Positions 15,677 through 25,979 are shown, numbered from the stretch's first letter. The stretch is 64,000 nucleotides of DNA from Streptomyces resistomycificus (GCF_001514265.1 NZ_KQ948990.1:447673-511672); one strand, 5' to 3'. Notes: generated by a model from the letters alone, not told the origin. Numbers and translations: made by a program.

Positions 15677-17500
15677 GTGCCTGTCTTCACGCGCTTCCGC
15701 CGACCGCCGGACACGGACGCCCCGGCCGGTGACCCGTCGGTGAGCGAGCAGACCGCGGACGTGGTGACCGAGGCCGCCCCGAAGGCCGAGTCGGAACCGG
15801 CGCCCGCCGACCGTCCCTCCCTCAGGTCCCGGCTGGACCACTGGCGTTCGTGGCGCGCCCGGTACCCCTCCGCCGCCCGGGCGGTCTACTGGACGACCAC
15901 CGCCGTCGCCGCCCTCCTCGTCTTCGTCGCCCTGCTGCTGCCGCCGGCCGTGGGTGCCCTCCAGTACAACCGGTTCACCCGGTTGCCGGGAGAGGCGATC
16001 GTGCTGGCGGCCGTCCTGCTCGCGCTGCCGCGCCGCCCGCGGATCGCGGTGGCCGTGCTGACCGGGGTGGTCCTCGGGGCGCTGACCGTGCTGAACGTGC
16101 TGGACATGGGGTTCGGCGAGTATCTCGGGCGGGGCTTCAACGTGGTGCTCGACTGGGGGCTGCTGGACGACGCCCAGGCGTACGTCGAGGACTCGATGGG
16201 CAGGGCGACGGCCGTCGGCGCGGCGGTCGGCGCGGTCGTCCTGGTCGTGCTGGTGTTCGTCGTCATGGCGCTGTCGACGGTCCGGCTGAGCAACCTGCTG
16301 GTCCGTGACACCCGGGCCTCCACCCGGGCCACGCTGATCGCGGGCACCGTCTGGATCACCTGCGCCGGCCTGGGCCTTCAGGTCGAGGGCATGCCGATCG
16401 CCTCCGACCGGGCGGGTGGGGCACTGAAGACCCAGGCGAAGCGGGTGCGGGACACCCTGCGGGACGAGGCGGCGTTCGCGAAGGAGGCCAAGGCCGACAC
16501 CTTCGGTGCCACGCCCGGCAGCCAGTTGCTGCCCGACCTGCGCGGCAAGGACGTCATCTTCACCTTCATCGAGAGCTACGGCCGCAGCGCGATCGAGGAC
16601 CCGGCGATCTCACCGGGCGTGAACCGCACCCTGGACACGAGCAACGCGGCCCTGGAGAAGGCCGGTTTCCACGCCAGGAGCGGCTGGCTGACCTCGGCGA
16701 CGTACGGCGGCAGCAGCTGGCTCGGCCACTCCACCACCATGTCGGGTCTGTGGATCGACAACCAGCAGCGCTACCGCACGGTCATGAACGGCGACCACCT
16801 CAGCCTCACCAAGGCCTTCCAGAAGACCGGCGCCTGGGACACCGTCGGCATCATGCCCGGGGTGCAGAAGGCCTGGCCGGAGGGCCGCTTCTACGGCCTC
16901 GACAGGATCTACAACGCCTTCCAACTGGGCTACCGGGGACCTAAGTTCAGCTGGTCGACGATGCCGGACCAGTACGCGCTGGAGGCCTTCCAGCGGCAGG
17001 TGCACGGCAAGAAGCGCGACCGGCCGCTGATGTCGGAGATCATCCTGACCTCCAGCCACCAGCCCTGGGCACCGATCCCGAAGATGGTCGGCTGGGACGA
17101 GATCGGCGACGGCTCGGTCTACGGGCCGATCGCCAAGGCCGGCGTCGACCCCTCGGAGGTCCTCACCGACTCCGGCCGCTCCAAGCAGGAGTACGGCAAG
17201 TCCGTGCAGTACTCCGTCACCAGCCTCACCCAGTGGCTGGAGCGCTACGGCACCGACGACACCGTCCTCGTCTTCCTCGGCGACCACCAGCCCATCGCCC
17301 GGGTCAGCGGCACCGGCGCCAGCCGGGACGTGCCGGTGTCGATCGTCGCCAGGGACCCCGAGGTCCTCGACAAGATCGCCTCCTGGCACTGGTCGGACGG
17401 CATCAGGCCCGCCTCCGACGCGCCGGTGTGGAAGATGAGTTCCTTCCGGGACCGCTTCCTGACGGCGTACGGCTCGACACCGCACCCGTCCAAGGACTGA
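15677..17500 (+). CDS. LTA-synthase-like membrane sulfatase/phosphoglycerol transferase
   Basis: A 607-residue protein. A charged N-terminus of about 70 residues is followed by roughly four to five membrane segments (to about residue 230) and then an extracellular sulfatase-fold domain. That domain contains DVIFTFIESYGRSAIEDP (metal ligand region), the likely nucleophile region TYGGSSWLGHST, and VLVFLGDHQP near the end. Family members transfer phosphoglycerol or similar groups to cell-envelope polymers using Mn. The GTG start at 15677 follows GGAAGGAC. It stands alone, and the exact reaction (teichoic acid, lipid or glycan modification) is not determined. Confidence 0.85.
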   Translation: MPVFTRFRRPPDTDAPAGDPSVSEQTADVVTEAAPKAESEPAPADRPSLRSRLDHWRSWRARYPSAARAVYWTTTAVAALLVFVALLLPPAVGALQYNRFTRLPGEAIVLAAVLLALPRRPRIAVAVLTGVVLGALTVLNVLDMGFGEYLGRGFNVVLDWGLLDDAQAYVEDSMGRATAVGAAVGAVVLVVLVFVVMALSTVRLSNLLVRDTRASTRATLIAGTVWITCAGLGLQVEGMPIASDRAGGALKTQAKRVRDTLRDEAAFAKEAKADTFGATPGSQLLPDLRGKDVIFTFIESYGRSAIEDPAISPGVNRTLDTSNAALEKAGFHARSGWLTSATYGGSSWLGHSTTMSGLWIDNQQRYRTVMNGDHLSLTKAFQKTGAWDTVGIMPGVQKAWPEGRFYGLDRIYNAFQLGYRGPKFSWSTMPDQYALEAFQRQVHGKKRDRPLMSEIILTSSHQPWAPIPKMVGWDEIGDGSVYGPIAKAGVDPSEVLTDSGRSKQEYGKSVQYSVTSLTQWLERYGTDDTVLVFLGDHQPIARVSGTGASRDVPVSIVARDPEVLDKIASWHWSDGIRPASDAPVWKMSSFRDRFLTAYGSTPHPSKD

Positions 17501-17515
17501 GCTCCGCTGCCGGGT

Positions 17516-18658
17516 TCAGCCCCCGGACGTGTCCAGTTCCGCGTCCTCGCTGATCCCGGCGCAGTCGTAGGGGTCCTTCAGCCAGCCGTCCGGCAGCACC
17601 ACCCGGTTGTTGCCGGACGTACGGCCGCGGGGCCCGTCGGCGCCGGCCGGCCAGGGCTGGTCGAGGTCCAACTCGTCCAGGCCGGCACGGAGTTCGGCCA
17701 GCGAGGAGGTGATCGCGAGCCGCTTGCGCATCTCCGAGCCGACCGCGAAGCCCTTCAGGTACCAGGCGACGTGCTTGCGGAAGTCGATGACCCCGCGCGC
17801 CTCGTCGCCGATCCACTCGCCGAGCAGTGTGGCGTGGCGGACCATGACGTCGGCGACCTCGCCGAGCGAGGGACGCGCGATGGCTTCCGTACGGCCCTCG
17901 AAGGCGGCCACCAGGTCCGCGAACAGCCACGGCCGACCCAGGCAGCCACGGCCCACGACGACCCCGTCGCAGCCCGTCTCCCGCACCATCCGCAGCGCGT
18001 CCTCGGCGGACCAGATGTCGCCGTTGCCGAGCACCGGGATCTCCGGGACGTGCTCCTTCAGCCGGGCGATGGCGTCCCAGTCGGCGGTGCCGCCGTAGTG
18101 CTGGGAGGCGGTGCGGCCGTGCAGGGCGATCGCGGTGACGCCCTCCTCGACGGCGATACGGCCCGCGTCGAGGTAGGTGATGTGGTCGTCGTCGATGCCC
18201 TTGCGCATCTTCATGGTGACGGGCAGGTCACCGGCGCCGCTGACGGCCTCCCGCAGGATGGCCCGCAGCAGGTTGCGCTTGTACGGGAGCGCGGACCCGC
18301 CGCCCTTCCTGGTCACCTTGGGGACCGGGCAGCCGAAGTTCAGGTCGATGTGGTCGGCGAGGCCCTCCTCCGCGATCATCCGGACGGCCTTGCCGACGGT
18401 CGCGGGGTCGACGCCGTACAGCTGGATCGAGCGCGGCTTCTCGGTCGCGTCGAAGTGGATCAGCTGCATGGTCTTCTCGTTGCGCTCGACCAGCGCCCGG
18501 GTCGTGATCATCTCGCTCACGAACAGGCCCTTGCCGCCGCTGAACTCTCGGCACAGGGTGCGGAAGGGCGCGTTGGTGATCCCGGCCATGGGGGCCAGGA
18601 CGACGGGCGGCTGGACGGTGTGCGGGCCGATCTGCAGGGGCGCGGCGGGCGTGGACAT
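17516..18658 (-). CDS. dusB: tRNA-dihydrouridine synthase
   Basis: A 380-residue FMN enzyme that reduces uridine to dihydrouridine in tRNA. It shows LAPMAGITNAPFR, HIDLNFGCPVPKVTRKGGG (catalytic Cys in the GCP motif), VTMKMRKG, ALHGRTASQHY and VVVGRGCLGRPWLF. The ATG at 18658 (MSTPAAP) was chosen because GGGGGA lies just upstream. Upstream in-frame codons lack a site and add an unlikely extension. It ends convergently 15 bases from the sulfatase gene. The symbol follows the usual actinobacterial name, and the exact tRNA position modified is not shown. Confidence 0.94.
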   Translation of the reverse strand: MSTPAAPLQIGPHTVQPPVVLAPMAGITNAPFRTLCREFSGGKGLFVSEMITTRALVERNEKTMQLIHFDATEKPRSIQLYGVDPATVGKAVRMIAEEGLADHIDLNFGCPVPKVTRKGGGSALPYKRNLLRAILREAVSGAGDLPVTMKMRKGIDDDHITYLDAGRIAVEEGVTAIALHGRTASQHYGGTADWDAIARLKEHVPEIPVLGNGDIWSAEDALRMVRETGCDGVVVGRGCLGRPWLFADLVAAFEGRTEAIARPSLGEVADVMVRHATLLGEWIGDEARGVIDFRKHVAWYLKGFAVGSEMRKRLAITSSLAELRAGLDELDLDQPWPAGADGPRGRTSGNNRVVLPDGWLKDPYDCAGISEDAELDTSGG

Positions 18659-18747
18659 TCCCCCATTGTCACGCACACCGCGGGGTACTCGGCACAGGAA
18701 TCGTGTAGTGGTCATTAGTTAGACGCACTATCGACATCGGCGTTACG

Positions 18748-20202
18748 ATGAACCTCATGCCCGAGCTCAGCCATCGCCGACGCATGCTCGTCCTCGCGAT
18801 CTGCTGTATGAGCCTGCTGATCGTGAGCCTCGACAACACCGCCCTGAACGTCGCCCTGCCCTCGATGCAGCGGGAGCTGCACGCGAGCACGTCGGGCCTG
18901 CAGTGGACGATCGACGCCTACACCCTGGTGCTCGCCTCGCTGCTGATGCTCGCCGGCTCCACGGCCGACCGGATCGGCCGCAAGCGGGTGTTCATGGCGG
19001 GCCTGGTCGTCTTCACCGTCGGCTCCGCCCTGTGTTCCATGGCCCCCGACCTGGACATGCTGGTCGCCTTCCGCATGGTCCAGGCGGTGGGCGGCTCGAT
19101 GCTCAACCCGGTCGCCATGTCGATCATCACCAACACGTTCACGGATCCGCGCGAGCGGGCGCGGGCCATCGGCGCGTGGGGTGCCGTGGTCGGCATCTCC
19201 ATGGCCGCCGGACCGCTGGTCGGCGGTCTGCTCGTGGAGTCGGTCGGCTGGCGGTCGATCTTCTGGGTCAACCTGCCGGTGGGACTGACCGCGCTCGTGC
19301 TCACCCTGCGGTACGTCCCCGAGTCCCGTGCCCCCAAGCCCCGGCGGCCCGATCCGGTCGGCCAGGTGCTGGTGATCACGCTGTTCGGGTCCCTGACGTA
19401 CGCGATCATCGAGGCTCCGGGCGCCGGGTTCGCCGCGGTCGCGCCGTTCGCCGTGCTGGCCCTCGCGGCGCTGGCGGGACTGCTCCGGTACGAGCCCCGG
19501 CGCGCGGAACCCCTCATCGACCTGCGGTTCTTCCGGTCGGCTCCGTTCAGCGGGGCGACGGTCATCGCGATCAGCTCGTTCGCCGCGCTGGGCGGGTTCC
19601 TGTTCCTGTCGACGCTGTACCTGCAGAACGTGCGTGGCCTCGACGCCCTGCACGCGGGACTGTGGATGCTGCCGATGGCCGTGCCGACGTTTCTGTGCGC
19701 GCCGCTGTCGGGGCGGCTGGTCGGCACGCTCGGGCCACGGATCCCGTTGCTGATCGCTGGTGCGGCGATGACCGCGAGCGGAGTGCTGTTCGCCGCGTTC
19801 GAGGCCGAGACGTCGAACGTCACGCTGTTCGCCGGGTACGTGCTGTTCGGGGTCGGGTTCGGCTTCGTCAACGCGCCGATCACCAACACCGCGGTCTCGG
19901 GGATGCCGCGGGCCCAGGCGGGAGTCGCCTCCGCCGTCGCCTCCACGAGCCGGCAGCTCGGGCAGACACTGGGTGTCGCCGTGCTCGGCGCGGTGCTCGC
20001 CGCGGGGGTCGGGTCGTCGTCGTACCAGGACGCCTTCGTCTCGGCCGCCGCGCCGGGCTGGTGGATCCTCGCCGGGTGCGGTTTCGCCGTGCTGGTGGTG
20101 GGCGCGGTGAGCAGCGGCGCCTGGGCCCGACGCACCGCCGCGCGAACGGCCGAGCGCCTGGAGTCCCCGGAGGTCCGCGAGGCGGCGGGAGCCGACACGT
20201 AG
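18748..20202 (+). CDS. MFS transporter, DHA2 (14-TM drug exporter) family
   Basis: A 484-residue membrane protein with about 14 predicted segments. It has the DHA2 motifs LDNTALNVALPSMQRE in the first helix, motif A GSTADRIGRKR, and motif C region GPLVGGLLVESVGWRSIFWVN. It would expel drugs or metabolites using the proton gradient. The first ATG (18748) and one nine bases downstream are both possible. No clear ribosome binding site is seen, so the mRNA may have a very short leader. The spacer from dusB is 89 bases. No regulator is adjacent, and the substrate is unknown. Confidence 0.88.
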   Translation: MNLMPELSHRRRMLVLAICCMSLLIVSLDNTALNVALPSMQRELHASTSGLQWTIDAYTLVLASLLMLAGSTADRIGRKRVFMAGLVVFTVGSALCSMAPDLDMLVAFRMVQAVGGSMLNPVAMSIITNTFTDPRERARAIGAWGAVVGISMAAGPLVGGLLVESVGWRSIFWVNLPVGLTALVLTLRYVPESRAPKPRRPDPVGQVLVITLFGSLTYAIIEAPGAGFAAVAPFAVLALAALAGLLRYEPRRAEPLIDLRFFRSAPFSGATVIAISSFAALGGFLFLSTLYLQNVRGLDALHAGLWMLPMAVPTFLCAPLSGRLVGTLGPRIPLLIAGAAMTASGVLFAAFEAETSNVTLFAGYVLFGVGFGFVNAPITNTAVSGMPRAQAGVASAVASTSRQLGQTLGVAVLGAVLAAGVGSSSYQDAFVSAAAPGWWILAGCGFAVLVVGAVSSGAWARRTAARTAERLESPEVREAAGADT

Positions 20203-20336
20203 CTCCCGCCGGGCGCGGGCTCGCGGCGGCCGGTCGGCACTCCCCCGCGCGACAGGCCGCCGGCTCAGAACACGGCTTGGCCAACTCGCTGTGAAGGATC
20301 CCCGTTGATGTTGGTCTTGCTGCACACTCCTTGCTG

Positions 20337-20388
20337 CGTCAACAGTCCTCTCGTCAACAGACCCACGGGGCCCTGCCTTTGGAGGCAG
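20337..20388 (+). promoter_or_regulatory. Repeats and RBS-containing hairpin before the small zinc-finger-like gene
   Basis: CGTCAACAG occurs twice (20337-20345 and 20352-20360). Just before the start codon, CTGCCT (20373-20378) can pair with AGGCAG (20383-20388), which places the GGAGG ribosome binding site partly in the loop and partly in the stem. The next base but one is the ATG. This geometry would hinder translation unless melted. Confidence 0.5.
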
Positions 20389-20389
20389 C

Positions 20390-20596
20390 ATGCTGGAGAT
20401 CAACACGAGCAAGGTGAGCCGCTGGGACCAGCACGGACGTGAGCACGTCGTCCGGGTACGGCGTGCGGGAGTGCAGCGCACGATCCGGTGCGACACGTGC
20501 GGCTGGCGCCAGAGCGCGCAGTTCCTGCCGTGGCTGAAGGCGGAGGAGCACCTGGCGGAGGCCCACCAGGCGACGGTGGACCCGGCGGGGGCGTGA
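20390..20596 (+). CDS. Small conserved Streptomyces protein with CxxC...HxxxxH motif
   Basis: A 68-residue basic protein. It contains IRCDTCGWRQ and EEHLAEAHQ, so two cysteines and two histidines are spaced like a C2H2 zinc-binding site. GGAGG lies just upstream of the ATG. The function is unknown. A small nucleic-acid-binding or regulatory role is possible, but that rests only on the metal-site pattern and basic charge. It is not obviously in an operon. Confidence 0.75.
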   Translation: MLEINTSKVSRWDQHGREHVVRVRRAGVQRTIRCDTCGWRQSAQFLPWLKAEEHLAEAHQATVDPAGA

Positions 20597-20678
20597 CGGA
20601 CACGGCCGCGGCCCTGGGCCCCCGCCCTGCTTCTCCTCCTCGCCCTTCTCCTCCGCGCCCCTCCCCTCTTCGCCCCCC

Positions 20679-21083
20679 CTACTCGTCCAGCTCGGTGAAG
20701 AGCGTCAGCTGGAGTGACCCCGGGGCCTCCAACCGGGAGTTCAGCGAGTTCCAGGGGGTCCGGGTCGGCTCGGCGAGGACCTCCGCTCCGGCGGCGGCCA
20801 GCTTCACGGTGGTGGCGGCGGAGTCGTCGACCTGGAACGCGACCCGGATGTGACCGGCCACGCGCTGCCCGACCTCGACCTCGTCGATGAAGTCGGCGTG
20901 AGGGGGGTCCGTCAGTTCCAGGGTGGCCCGGCCGGCCTCCAGGATGGTGACCCGGCCGCCCGCGGAGGCGAACGCGGCGCGTTCGGGCAGCCCGAGGACG
21001 TCTCGGTAGAAGTGCAGCGCCTCGTCGTAGTCGGCGGCCGTGACCACCAGGCGGAGTTCACGGACGGCTGGTTCGTCTGACAT
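20679..21083 (-). CDS. VOC (glyoxalase/dioxygenase-fold) family protein
   Basis: A 134-residue single-domain protein with two beta-alpha-beta-beta-beta repeats. It starts with LRLVVTAADYDEALHFYRDVLGL and contains GRATLELTD, IRVAFQVDD and a C-terminal LQLTLFTELDE. This is the vicinal oxygen chelate fold, found in glyoxalases, extradiol dioxygenases and antibiotic-resistance proteins. The substrate cannot be predicted. It lies downstream of glyS on the same strand but beyond the glyS terminator. Confidence 0.83.
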   Translation of the reverse strand: MSDEPAVRELRLVVTAADYDEALHFYRDVLGLPERAAFASAGGRVTILEAGRATLELTDPPHADFIDEVEVGQRVAGHIRVAFQVDDSAATTVKLAAAGAEVLAEPTRTPWNSLNSRLEAPGSLQLTLFTELDE

Positions 21084-21161
21084 GTCGGCTCCTACGGGTT
21101 CCGAGCCCTCGCGGCGAGAGCTTCCACCGCGTTGAACTCTCCCTCAACACCGCACGGCAAA

Positions 21162-21198
21162 ACGCCGGACGAGCTGATCACCTCAGCCCGTCCGGCGT
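21162..21198. terminator. glyS terminator
   Basis: A long stem (ACGCCGGACG at 21162-21171 pairing with CGTCCGGCGT at 21189-21198, extended inward by GCTGA/TCAGC with one mismatch) lies 24 bases beyond the glyS stop. Confidence 0.8.
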
Positions 21199-21221
21199 CC
21201 GTCAGACCCGGTCGGCAGACC

Positions 21222-22604
<1,383 letters not shown>

Positions 22605-22643
22605 GGTGCTCTCTTCATTACGACGACGGGCGACGAAGCGAGA

Positions 22644-22678
22644 TGCTTCAGAGCATTGCTTCAGAGCGAATGCTTCAG
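22644..22678. repeat. Three TGCTTCAG repeats upstream of glyS
   Basis: TGCTTCAG appears at 22644-22651, 22657-22664 and 22671-22678, spaced 13 and 14 bases, within 75 bases of the glyS start. They may be a regulator site or mRNA leader structure, and I recognise no known factor. Confidence 0.5.
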
Positions 22679-22753
22679 GTTACCGGCGAGGACTCCCCTC
22701 CGATCAAATCGGTCCGGCTCCCGGGCTCTCACCGCCCTCTTACGCTGGTTTGT

Positions 22754-22790
22754 TGACAATCATTTCCAGATTTGTTGAAAATGACTGTCA
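22754..22790 (+). promoter_or_regulatory. zur box: Two Zur-type boxes before znuA
   Basis: TGACAATCATTTCCA (22754-22768) and TTGAAAATGACTGTCA (22775-22790) are imperfect palindromes with the TGAAAATNATTTTCA-like pattern bound by actinobacterial Zur. The second reaches the chosen znuA start, so bound Zur-zinc would block transcription directly. The zur gene closes the operon, giving an autoregulatory loop. Assignment is by pattern and context. Confidence 0.8.
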
Positions 22791-23749
22791 TGAACGTACG
22801 ACGTCGCCTCATACCCACGGTCGCCACGGCCGCGGCCACCGCCCTCGGGCTGGCCACCCTCTCCGCCTGCTCGGGCGAGAGCGCCGCAGCCGGCAACACG
22901 GACAAGTTCGACGTCGTCGCGTCGTTCTACCCGATGCAGTACCTCGCGCAGCAGATCGGCGGGGACCACGTCAACATCACCAACCTGACCAAGCCCGGCC
23001 AGGAGCCACACGACCTGGAGATCAGCGCCAAGCAGACCGCGCAGCTCCAGGAGTCCGACGCGGTGCTCTACCTGAAGAACCTCCAGCCCGCCGTCGACGA
23101 CGCGGTGGCCCAGTCCGACGTCAAGACGAAGATCGACGCCGCCTCCCTCACCACGATGGAGAAGCACGGCAACGAGGTCGGCGGCCACGCGGCCGAGCAC
23201 GACGACCACGAGAACGAGGAGCTGGCCGGTCTCGACCCCCACATCTGGCTGGACCCGGTGCGTTACGCCCAGGTCGCCGAGGGTGTCGGCAAGGCCTTCG
23301 AGAAGGCCGACCCGGACAACGCGGCCGACTACAAGAAGAACACCGCCGCCCTGGTCAAGAAGCTCGGCGCCCTCGACACCCAGTACAAGGAAGGCCTGGC
23401 GAACACCAAGACCAAGGTCTTCATCACCACGCACGCCGCCTTCGGCTACCTCGCCGAGCGCTACGGCCTGACCGAGGAGGCCATCAACGGCCTCGACCCC
23501 GAGTCCGAGCCCAGCGCCTCGCGGGTGAAGGACCTTGAGAAGATGGCGAAGGCCGACGGCGTCACCACGGTGTTCTACGAGACGCTCGTCAGCGACAAGA
23601 CCGCGAAGACCATCGCCGCCGACTCCCACCTCAAGACGGACGTCCTCGACCCCATCGAGGGCATCACCGCCAAGTCCAAGGGCGACGACTACTTCCAGGT
23701 CATGGAGTCCAACCTGAAGGCGCTCCAGACCGCCCTCGGCACCAAGTGA
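22790..23749 (+). CDS. znuA: Zinc ABC transporter substrate-binding lipoprotein
   Basis: About 319 residues. The signal sequence ends in the lipobox LSAC, so it is a lipoprotein on the outer face of the membrane. The cluster A-1 metal-binding fold is evident (VASFYPMQYLAQQIGG, EPHDLEIS, DPHIWLDPV, ITTHAAFGYLAERYG), with a His/Asp/Glu-rich loop (HAAEHDDHENEE) typical of zinc rather than manganese binders. The ATG at 22790 was chosen because earlier starts at 22772 and 22781 lie inside the Zur box and none has a ribosome binding site. The mRNA is probably leaderless or nearly so. First gene of znuACB-zur. Confidence 0.93.
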   Translation: MNVRRRLIPTVATAAATALGLATLSACSGESAAAGNTDKFDVVASFYPMQYLAQQIGGDHVNITNLTKPGQEPHDLEISAKQTAQLQESDAVLYLKNLQPAVDDAVAQSDVKTKIDAASLTTMEKHGNEVGGHAAEHDDHENEELAGLDPHIWLDPVRYAQVAEGVGKAFEKADPDNAADYKKNTAALVKKLGALDTQYKEGLANTKTKVFITTHAAFGYLAERYGLTEEAINGLDPESEPSASRVKDLEKMAKADGVTTVFYETLVSDKTAKTIAADSHLKTDVLDPIEGITAKSKGDDYFQVMESNLKALQTALGTK

Positions 23750-23766
23750 TCCTTACGGAGGACCTC

Positions 23767-24534
23767 GTGAGCGAGCCCGTCATCTCCCTGCGCGGCGTCC
23801 GCGCCGAGCTGGGCTCGCGCCCCGTCCTGCGCGGTATCGACCTCACCGTGAACAGCGGTGAGGTCGTCGCGCTGCTCGGGGCCAACGGTTCGGGCAAGTC
23901 GACCGCGATCCGCACCATCATCGGCCAGGTCCCGGTCAGCGACGGCGAGATCGAGCTGTTCGGCGCCCCGCGCCGCCGCTTCCGCGACTGGGCGCGGGTG
24001 GGGTACGTCCCGCAGCGCACCACGGCCGCGGGCGGCGTCCCGGCGACGGTCACCGAGATCGTCTCCTCCGGCCGTCTGTCCCGCGCCCGCTTCGGCGTGC
24101 TGCGCAAGGCCGACCACGAGGCCGTCCGCCGTGCCCTGGAGCTGGTGGGCATGGCCGACCGCGCGAAGGACTCCGTCAACGCCCTCTCCGGCGGTCAGCA
24201 CCAGCGGGTGCTGATCGCCCGCGCGCTCGCCGCCGAACCCGAACTCCTGATCATGGACGAGCCGATGGCGGGCGTCGACCTGGCCAGCCAGGAGGTGCTG
24301 GCGCACACGCTCAGGCAACAGGTCGCCGCCGGTACGACGGTGCTGCTGGTGCTGCACGAACTGGGCCCCCTGGAGCCCCTGATCGACCGGGCGGTCGTCC
24401 TGCGCGACGGCTGCGTCCAGCACGACGGCCCGCCGCCGAAGGCCGTCGGCCAGCACGCGCTGCCCGGCCACGACCACGTACACCCGCACGCGGCTCATGA
24501 CGCCGAACCGATCCGGACGGGACTGCTGAGCTGA
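23767..24534 (+). CDS. znuC: Zinc ABC transporter ATP-binding protein
   Basis: A 255-residue ABC ATPase that powers zinc import. Walker A GANGSGKST, signature ALSGGQHQR and Walker B LLIMDEPMAGVD are intact, and the His-rich C-terminus (GHDHVHPHAAHD) is typical of zinc systems. The GTG at 23767 has GGAGG 7 bases upstream. It lies 17 bases after znuA and its stop overlaps the znuB start by one base. Confidence 0.94.
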   Translation: MSEPVISLRGVRAELGSRPVLRGIDLTVNSGEVVALLGANGSGKSTAIRTIIGQVPVSDGEIELFGAPRRRFRDWARVGYVPQRTTAAGGVPATVTEIVSSGRLSRARFGVLRKADHEAVRRALELVGMADRAKDSVNALSGGQHQRVLIARALAAEPELLIMDEPMAGVDLASQEVLAHTLRQQVAAGTTVLLVLHELGPLEPLIDRAVVLRDGCVQHDGPPPKAVGQHALPGHDHVHPHAAHDAEPIRTGLLS

Positions 24535-25436
24535 TGGACCTCCTGAACTACGCCTTCATGCAGCGGGCGCTGCTCGCCGCCGTCCTGGTCGGCATCACCG
24601 CCCCCGCCGTCGGCATCTACCTCGTCCAGCGCCGCCAGGCCCTGATGGGCGACGGCATCGGCCATGTCGCGATGACCGGCGTCGGCCTGGGCTTCCTGCT
24701 GTCCTGGTCTCCGGTGTGGATGGCGACGCTGGTCTCCGTGATCGGCGCGGTCGCGATGGAGCTGATCCGCTGGTACGGCAAGACCCGCGGCGACATCGCC
24801 CTGGCGATGCTCTTCTACGGCGGCATGGCCGGCGGTGTGATGTTCATCAACCTCGCGCCGACGGGCTCGAACGCGAACCTGATGTCGTACCTCTTCGGTT
24901 CGCTCTCCACCGTCAGCGAGTCCGACGTCACGGCGATCTGTGCGCTGGCCGCGTTCGTGGTGCTCGTCACCCTCGGTCTGCGCCGCCAGTTGTTCGCGGT
25001 CAGCCAGGACGAGGAGTTCGCGCGGGTCACGGGCCTGCCGGTGCGCGCGCTGAACCTGCTGACCGCGGTCACCGCGGCGGTCACGGTGACGGTCGCGATG
25101 CGGGTGGTCGGCCTGCTGCTGGTGTCGGCGCTGATGGTGGTGCCGGTGGCGGCGGCGCAGCAGCTCAGCCGCAGTTTCGCGGCCACGTTCGCGATCGCCG
25201 TGGCCATCGGCGTCACGGTGACCATCGGCGGCACCGTGACCTCGTACTACCAGGACGTCCCGCCCGGCGCGACGATCGTGCTGCTGACCATCGCGGCCTT
25301 CGTCGCCCTGACCGTGCTGGCGGCCCCGCTGGCCCGGCGGCGCGCGCGGGCCACGGCGGCCGCGCACCCTGCCGGGGACCCGGCGGAGTGTGTGATTCCG
25401 GCCAGCCGGGAAGCGGACGGGAAGGTCGGCGTCTGA
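24534..25436 (+). CDS. znuB: Zinc ABC transporter permease
   Basis: A 300-residue permease of the ABC-3 family with about eight to nine membrane helices. Conserved stretches include YLVQRRQALMGDGIGHVAMTG, LMSYLFGSLSTVS, RVVGLLLVSALMVVP and the C-terminal PPGATIVLLTIAAF. It forms the membrane channel with ZnuC for zinc delivered by ZnuA. The start overlaps the znuC stop (TGATG), so the genes are coupled. The last 35 residues are a charged cytoplasmic tail. Confidence 0.94.
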   Translation: MDLLNYAFMQRALLAAVLVGITAPAVGIYLVQRRQALMGDGIGHVAMTGVGLGFLLSWSPVWMATLVSVIGAVAMELIRWYGKTRGDIALAMLFYGGMAGGVMFINLAPTGSNANLMSYLFGSLSTVSESDVTAICALAAFVVLVTLGLRRQLFAVSQDEEFARVTGLPVRALNLLTAVTAAVTVTVAMRVVGLLLVSALMVVPVAAAQQLSRSFAATFAIAVAIGVTVTIGGTVTSYYQDVPPGATIVLLTIAAFVALTVLAAPLARRRARATAAAHPAGDPAECVIPASREADGKVGV

Positions 25437-25495
25437 CCGCTGACAGGCCGGGCTGGCACAATGGCCCGGCAGGTGCAGACGTGAGGAGGCAACCG

Positions 25496-25909
25496 GTGAC
25501 GACCGCAGGACCGCCCGTGAAGGGCCGTGCCACCCGGCAGCGGGCCGCCGTGGCGGCGGCCCTCGACGAGGTCGACGAGTTCCGCAGCGCGCAGGATCTC
25601 CACGACATGCTCAAACACAAGGGCGACTCGGTCGGGCTGACCACGGTCTACCGCACTCTCCAGTCCCTCGCCGACGCCGGTGAGGTCGACGTCCTGCGCA
25701 CGTCGGACGGTGAGTCCGTCTACCGCCGTTGTTCCACCGGCGATCACCACCACCATCTCGTCTGCCGCGTCTGCGGCAAGGCCGTCGAGGTCGAGGGCCC
25801 GGCGGTGGAGAAGTGGGCGGAGGCGATCGCGTCGGAGCACGGCTTCGTGAACGTGGCGCACACGGTGGAGATCTTCGGCACGTGCGAGGAGTGCGCGGCG
25901 AAGATGTGA
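25496..25909 (+). CDS. zur: Zinc uptake regulator, Fur family
   Basis: A 137-residue metal-dependent repressor. The N-terminal winged helix (TRQRAAVAAALDE, SVGLTTVYRTLQSLADAGEV) is followed by a dimerisation domain with DHHHHLVCRVCGK and CEECAAKM, the two CxxC pairs for structural zinc. GAGGAGG lies 6 bases before the GTG at 25496. Its place at the end of the znu operon and the Zur-like boxes before znuA support Zur over Fur. It should repress znuACB when zinc is plentiful. Confidence 0.94.
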   Translation: MTTAGPPVKGRATRQRAAVAAALDEVDEFRSAQDLHDMLKHKGDSVGLTTVYRTLQSLADAGEVDVLRTSDGESVYRRCSTGDHHHHLVCRVCGKAVEVEGPAVEKWAEAIASEHGFVNVAHTVEIFGTCEECAAKM

Positions 25910-25916
25910 CACGGGA

Positions 25917-25963
25917 CACGCGCAGGGGCGCCCCGGTCTCGTACCGGGGCGCCCCTGCGCGTG
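25917..25963. terminator. Strong bidirectional terminator between zur and uppS
   Basis: A perfect 21-bp inverted repeat (25917-25937 and 25943-25963) with a 5-base loop lies between convergent genes. It ends both the zinc operon and uppS transcription. Confidence 0.92.
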
Positions 25964-25979
25964 TGTCCGGGCTCTGTCT

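Noticed and set aside
22605..22789. T-box riboswitch searched for before glyS
   Set aside because: No T-box consensus, specifier loop or terminator/antiterminator pair was found. Only short direct repeats are present.
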